The notes under the pieces are model-generated. The model searched no databases. It saw only the letters and a program-made list of their open reading frames with translations, and had not been told where the DNA came from. From Symbiodinium natans (Eukaryota > Sar > Dinophyceae > Suessiales > Symbiodiniaceae), in contig CAJNDS010002057.1 of NCBI GenBank assembly GCA_905221605.1, forward strand, positions 134,087-198,086: DNA of 64,000 bases. Direction: 5' to 3'. Shown in pieces: positions 59,350 to 64,000 of the stretch. Made by a program: the position numbers and the translations under genes. Every line of letters begins with the position of its first letter. Position 1 is the stretch's first letter.

Positions 59350-60700
59350 TCAGCCGCCAACGCTCATCGGCGCCTTGGCCGAGCGTGGCGGAGCTGAGCT
59401 GGAACGTCGGGATTCCGGTGTCTGGCCAGCTGCAATGCTGCAATGCGAGTTGAACAGTTGAAGGGAGCTGAAGGAACCGAGGGAATTCGACTGGCCTATA
59501 CTATGAAAAGCTTGTAAAAATGTAATGCGACGTGCATCCCCACAAACATCGGGCGGCATGCCGTGGTGGCACCTCTTGCAAGTCCAGCTCCATTGCCGAC
59601 ACCTGCTCGCCATTTTCTCGGCGCTGCGCGATGCCCTGACTCTCGAAGTAGGGGCGGTTGGACTCGAAAGGGGACCTGGACTCGCAAAGACCGGGCTGTT
59701 CGTGTTCTCACAGTGATTGAAGCCACTCAAACTGATATATCAAGACGTCAACAATAGCAGTGCTTGCTGTGCAATGGCCGAAAAGTCCTTACTACAGAAG
59801 CAACAAGCTGAGATGCTTCATCCACTGCGGAGCACCAATGGAAACGATGCTGAGGTTCCTCAGACGACTGCAAAGTCTTAAGGCAGGCTTCTACAAACTG
59901 CACCTGATCTAAGATATTCGGTGCGGCGGCCAAAACATCTGAGTCCAAGCTGAGGCTCTGGATCTTGCCCTCCTGTCACAGCCACTTCAGACGGTCCAAG
60001 TGCACACTTCGTGTGGGCATGTTTTGCAGCAGAGCGAGTCATAATTCGCCGAAGGTGGGCTCTACAGAACGCTGCACCCGGTCTGCACCCTTTTGCTCCT
60101 CATTCTTGATTTGCTTGAAAACCTGCTTCGGTCTGACGGGCACCTTGCGCCCCGCAACGAAGTTGGACTCATGCTCCTGGCCAGAACTCTTGGGGTGACC
60201 AAGCCCACTGTCTGTTTTTTCTCCATGTTGTTTCCTGGAAGTCTAGCACCACTTGCCACCTGTTCGAGTTGTTGCAACTGAGAGACTGAGAGCCTCAAAC
60301 TCTAAGCCTTCACTATCCGTCAACAGGGACCCAGGAGTAAGAAGCCTGCGTCGACATGGTCCGCAACTTCTCAGCCACCCCCTGCTTTTCGAAAAAGGAT
60401 CCTCGGTTCAGGATTATGTTGCTCATGCTTGAGGATTGGTGGTTTAGATTCTGGATTCATCAACGGGTGGTTGGCAGCAGCCACACGCGGCACTGCATCA
60501 ACAGAGCGTTGACATGATCAGAGGACCGGCCTCAAGGACCCAAGGAGCTGCAAGCTTACACACAGCACACGATGCCAGTTCTGCCGGAGAGAAGTGTAAT
60601 CAAAGCTGCGGTTGCTCTCGAAAGGCTGCTTCATCCATTGCGGGCTCTCGGCGGACACGATGGAGTTGTTCGCAACCTTCAGGCGACTTCGTCTGTGCTT
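59350..60700 (-). CDS. Exon cluster with recurring NR-[YF]-FE-x-x-G-[IV]-A motif
   Basis: Minus-strand segments: SIVSAESPQWMKQPFESNRS (about 60.66-60.60 kb), NRGSFFEKQGVAEKLRT (about 60.41-60.36 kb), LSVSQLQQLEQVASGARLPG (about 60.29 kb), KQVFKQIKNEEQKGADRVQR (about 60.13 kb), DVLAAAPNILDQVQFVEACL (about 59.94 kb) and FESNRPYFESQGIAQRREN (about 59.66 kb). The first, second and last are versions of one module also found at the right edge of the window. I do not recognise the family. Exon junctions are unresolved. Confidence 0.45.
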
Positions 60701-63004
60701 AAACGACTAAACAACGGCAAACACTGAACACGGCAAGTAGAACGATTCCTGCACGAGATCTGATTTAGTTCCTGCACCACAGAGGCACATGTGAGTTAGG
60801 AGGCATCCACCTTCCCTGTCCCCTCATCCATCACAGTCCCTTTTTTGCTCCTCCTGTCCTGCATGATGACTGTCTGCACACCAGTGACAGGGCAGGGTTG
60901 CTAGCTGACACACATCGAGGACAATCGATCCGCTCACCCTTGCATCGTCCTTGAGCTTGTCCCCTGCCGAAATATGGCCATTGTCATAGCCATTGCGGGC
61001 AGAGTTTGGCATGGAGCGGGCTTTCTCCTCTCAAAGCAGCACAAAACGCAAGGACCCGCTCGCCTCTTCCCCCGGTCACCCCACGTGGTGTTGAGGCTCC
61101 TCAAAAGCTTGGCGATGTTCCAAGCCAGAATCCAAAGGAAAGTCAGGCCTAAGCTGCCAGTGGCGGTTGTTGCAGGAAAAAATGCCGCCACGTCCCAGAC
61201 TCGGCAATCTTGCACAGCAACTTATCAGCACTAGTGATTCACTAATGTGCGGCTGTTCAGCTAAAAAGCCCATGGTCCCTCTCGGATACATTGCTCTGAT
61301 GTTCAAGGATCTACTGTGGCCTCTATGGATGCGTGGACCCTGCCACAGCCGCTGGACCGATGGGCCCTCTAATTTTAAACCTGAAGCACGGATCATCTGT
61401 GCCGCTTTTTAACTTTTCCGTAGCTCTGCTTCGTGGCCTCTATGGACCTGCTATGGACCTCATAGACCTCCTCTTCTGGACACGCAGAAGCGCACACATC
61501 GAACTAGGAGTCCCCGTCGCCGCTTTTTCGCAATCAAAACTTGTCCTGTGCAGAGGCCGGGCCAAGGCAGGGCAGGACAGCGGTTAGCGTTCATGTTATG
61601 AAGTTATGGATGTCTGGTGAACTTCTTGACCTATACAAGCGCGTGTGATGTCTTGTGCCAGGTTGCGACTGCTGGCTGCTGTAGTTAACACGGCCCGTCC
61701 TTGTTCGCGGCAACGCGCAACATGACTCTCATGTGCCATAAGCATGCCTTGATATGTCACAGCTACAGCTGACTCTTGGCATCGCTTGTCTCAAGCGTCG
61801 AGGGATGGATGTTGCCACAGCCTTTGTTGCGGGTGGACTGGTCCCAGATGCGATGGGTGTCGACCCCAGCTGCCCTGCAACAGGACATAACAGGACATCG
61901 TTTCTTTTTCTGCTGTCCAGACTCTACACGTCGCCTCACCCAATCACTACTCATGGCCTTGAACCTTCATTACAAAGCCCATTACGAAATACCTTTTCTG
62001 CCACAATCCTTATTTGCCTGCCTCACCCTCTGACTCTCTCTTCACCTCACGTTTACTTCACTTCTCACGGTCTCCTCTTTCTTTCTGGGCCTCGACAGGT
62101 CATCGGCTGAACGTGCTCGCCGGGGCGTGTCCTTGGCCACCGCCTCTAAAGCCGACTCGACCCGCATCCAGTCAGGCACGTGATCCTCAGAATGATGATG
62201 AAACATGATGCCACATGATGAAACATGATCAAAAACTGCAGCAGGGTATTGAACTTTCTTCAAAAGTCTTGAAGTTTGATCGCCTATAATGCGGTAGATG
62301 AAGTAAAACCTGGTTGGGGCAAATCGGGCAGAGCTGTCGCACCCCACCGACGCCTTTTGGTAAAAGTATAGGCCGGACTAAGACTCTTCCAGCCATGATG
62401 GTGGGACTTGGTGCTTTCAAGTCGCGGAGACCACGAGGTGCTGCATGTTGTTAGCCGACCTACCTCAGTAGCCGCAAGTTGCCGACACGACCCATCGCAG
62501 CAGACAACTCCGGGCAAAGAGCTCAATCAGGGGCCAAGCGGCACTTGGTGCGAGGGACCATGAAGGTGAACCTCTTCGGGATAGAGCTGGGATCCAGAAT
62601 TGGGCGCTCTAAAAACAAACGTTCGGCAGCAAGAGTACTTACATCATTGCTGGACGCAATGGCTAGTCCCCGTCATGTCTCAGCTTGTCACACGAAGCAC
62701 GAGAGGACCGGCCTGTCATTTCCAGCCTTGGCTTCGCAAAAACAAGAAACAACAAAAACACCCCTCCAAAACCTACTAATTACAACACTTAAAGTAGGAA
62801 AGTCACGAAGGCATAAACATCACTGTTAACATCACATCCCCGATACCCCTCAATTACTTCATAAACTGCAAAACCCCTTAGGGCCTCGAAGGCCGCGCCA
62901 GCTCGCCTCAACCCCTCGAGATAAAGGGCTTATGGATGAGTTTCCTAACCCTAAACCCTTTTGAACCCGGACTTGCTGACTGCCAGGAAACGAAACCCTA
63001 AACC
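60701..63004. other. Weakly coding or intronic; no gene fixed
   Basis: The minus-strand piece PDWMRVESALEAVAKDTPRR (about 62.17 kb) is protein-like and its start recalls the WMK motif of the neighbouring modules. Otherwise only short frames. Confidence 0.35.
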
Positions 63005-63013
63005 CTAAACCCT
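62945..63013 (-). repeat. Interstitial telomere-like CCCTAAA words
   Basis: CCTAACCCTAAACCC at about 62.95 kb, then AAACCCTAAACCCTAAACCC at 62994-63013, separated by about 35 bases of unrelated sequence. Confidence 0.75.
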
Positions 63014-63277
63014 TACGGTTGCTGGCAAGTGGCTCGCTGCCAGCCTGAGTCCGGAGATTCCTTGTCGACTTTCGTCCACTTCCGTGCGCTGTTCATCCAG
63101 TCCGGACTGGCCCTGCGCAGTCTTGGCGCTACTTGATAAAGAGTCTTCTGGGAAGAAAGGCTCAAAGTAGGATCTCGACCATGGCCCAAGCACAGCCGGA
63201 CTCAAGGTGACATTGACACGCGCAGCAGCTATCTTAGCCACTTCTCTCGCTGCGATCAGACCTACCTGAGGCCACAT
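63005..63277 (-). CDS. Hypothetical ORF
   Basis: 90 codons, beginning IAAREVAKIAAARVNVTLS and containing GPWSRSYFEPFFPEDSLSSS. The amino-acid mix is protein-like, and its stop lies at the edge of the telomere-like words. It may be an exon of the same gene as the recurring-module cluster. No family. Confidence 0.35.
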   Translation of the reverse strand: MWPQVGLIAAREVAKIAAARVNVTLSPAVLGPWSRSYFEPFFPEDSLSSSAKTAQGQSGLDEQRTEVDESRQGISGLRLAASHLPATVRV

Positions 63278-63749
63278 GAGTGACCCTTCTCGAGGTGAAG
63301 TCTCCAGCTGTTAAGTTCAGCCCAGGGTCTCGGAGCCCATGTTTTGCGGGCTTAGTGGTGCTCCTGCGTCATCTCGCCTCGTATGGTCTTTTGCTGCACA
63401 AGTGGTGCTGACTCTAGCCACTTGAAACCTGCAAAGGCATAGACGATGACCCAACACCTGAACTACCTCAACATTACATTGGGCCAAGGTTGACCAAGTC
63501 ACAGGGCAGCTCCAACCTTCTTGCCCTGTGCTCGCGCAGAGCTACCAATGCCGGCAGCCGTTGCGTCTCCTGACAACTGCGAATCTCGCCGTGCGGCAAT
63601 GATGCACGAAGTTGTGCTTAGCACTATTCATGGTGATCACGGCAGCAAGGACACCTACAACAGAAGCACGTCAGGAGAGATTTGCGGAGTGTTGCCAGTC
63701 TTGCTCGGGACACACTCCTGAACCAACAACCGTTGCTGTTGTAAACGTA

Positions 63750-64000
63750 TATCCCCCATTGCCTCCAGCTGGCTTCTTCAGCTTTTGAGCGATACCTTTC
63801 TGCTCAAAGTAGTTGCGGTTGTTTTCGAAGAAGGACTTCATCCAGTCCTTTGAGTGCCGCTACGGGCTCCAAGAAATCAAGAACCAGCAGAGGAGGACAC
63901 AAACGGAAAAAAGGCACGCGCTCTCTTAACCAAACAAGCATCCGGACTCTCCACCGACACGATCGTCTTGTTCTGTATTCGCCCGGTATCCTGAGCCTCA
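63750..64000 (-). CDS. Partial gene at window edge with the recurring FE-x-x-G-IA module
   Basis: NKTIVSVES (about 63.96 kb) and, after a probable intron, KDWMKSFFENNRNYFEQ followed by KGIAQKLKK (about 63.86-63.77 kb). The pair matches NSIVSAESPQWMKQPFESNRS at 60.6 kb in order and spacing. The gene continues beyond the window. Confidence 0.45.

Noticed and set aside
1..64000. Dinoflagellate spliced-leader RNA gene or relict leader at exon ends
   Set aside because: I looked for the conserved leader core on both strands by eye and found none. An exact search would be needed to exclude it.

Overview
The window looks like nuclear DNA of a dinoflagellate (Symbiodiniaceae-like). Coding exons are short and scattered. 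In every gene I could rebuild the exons join in phase, but many 5' splice sites are GC, and one is clearly GA, instead of GT. Some introns carry the same short word at both ends. Simple-sequence repeats are abundant, TTTAGGG-type telomere-like words occur inside the sequence, and every convincing gene lies on the minus strand, as expected of unidirectional dinoflagellate gene arrays. No bacterial operon, CRISPR, tRN A or rRNA signal was seen. Species is not determined.

Layout, left to right, all genes on the minus strand: a TPR-like helical-repeat gene (1.0-1.8 kb); a cluster of exons in which a small module recurs about three times (4.5-9.1 kb); a secreted NHL-repeat/PAN-domain protein (10.3-13.8 kb); coiled-coil-like exons (14.4-15.3 kb); a long gene-poor tract rich in microsatellites (15.4-31.4 kb); a single-domain six-transmembrane voltage-gated cation channel with two EF-hands (31.4-33.4 kb); another gene-poor stretch; a glycoside hydrolase family 30 (glucosylceramidase-like) gene in about 20 small exons (36.4-44.5 kb); gene-poor sequence with minisatellites and long simple repeats (44.5-51 kb); scattered hypothetical exons; a ClpS-like adaptor domain gene (55.6-56.1 kb); and a second cluster of recurring exon modules (59.6-64 kb).

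The most interesting item is the GH30 gene. Its catalytic domain can be followed exon by exon from the N-terminal strand (GFGGAFTEA) through ASPWSPPSWMK, the acid/base motif TVQNEPE, DHNKDHV, HWYAGD, the nucleophile motif LPSEATW and on to the C-terminal beta domain. One intron of about 1.6 kb inside it holds a complete, separately spliced, same-strand gene for a protein with a Tpt1/KptA-type N-terminal lobe and aromatic WW-like motifs. Another intron holds an AT-rich tandem array of palindromes around a larger inverted repeat.

The genes do not form a visible pathway. They look like an ordinary mixture for such a genome: lipid/glycan hydrolysis, ion transport, an extracellular adhesion-type protein, a possible RNA-related domain and a protease adaptor. 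Exon boundaries were worked out by eye from reading-frame continuity, splice dinucleotides and family motifs. Those marked tentative need transcript evidence.
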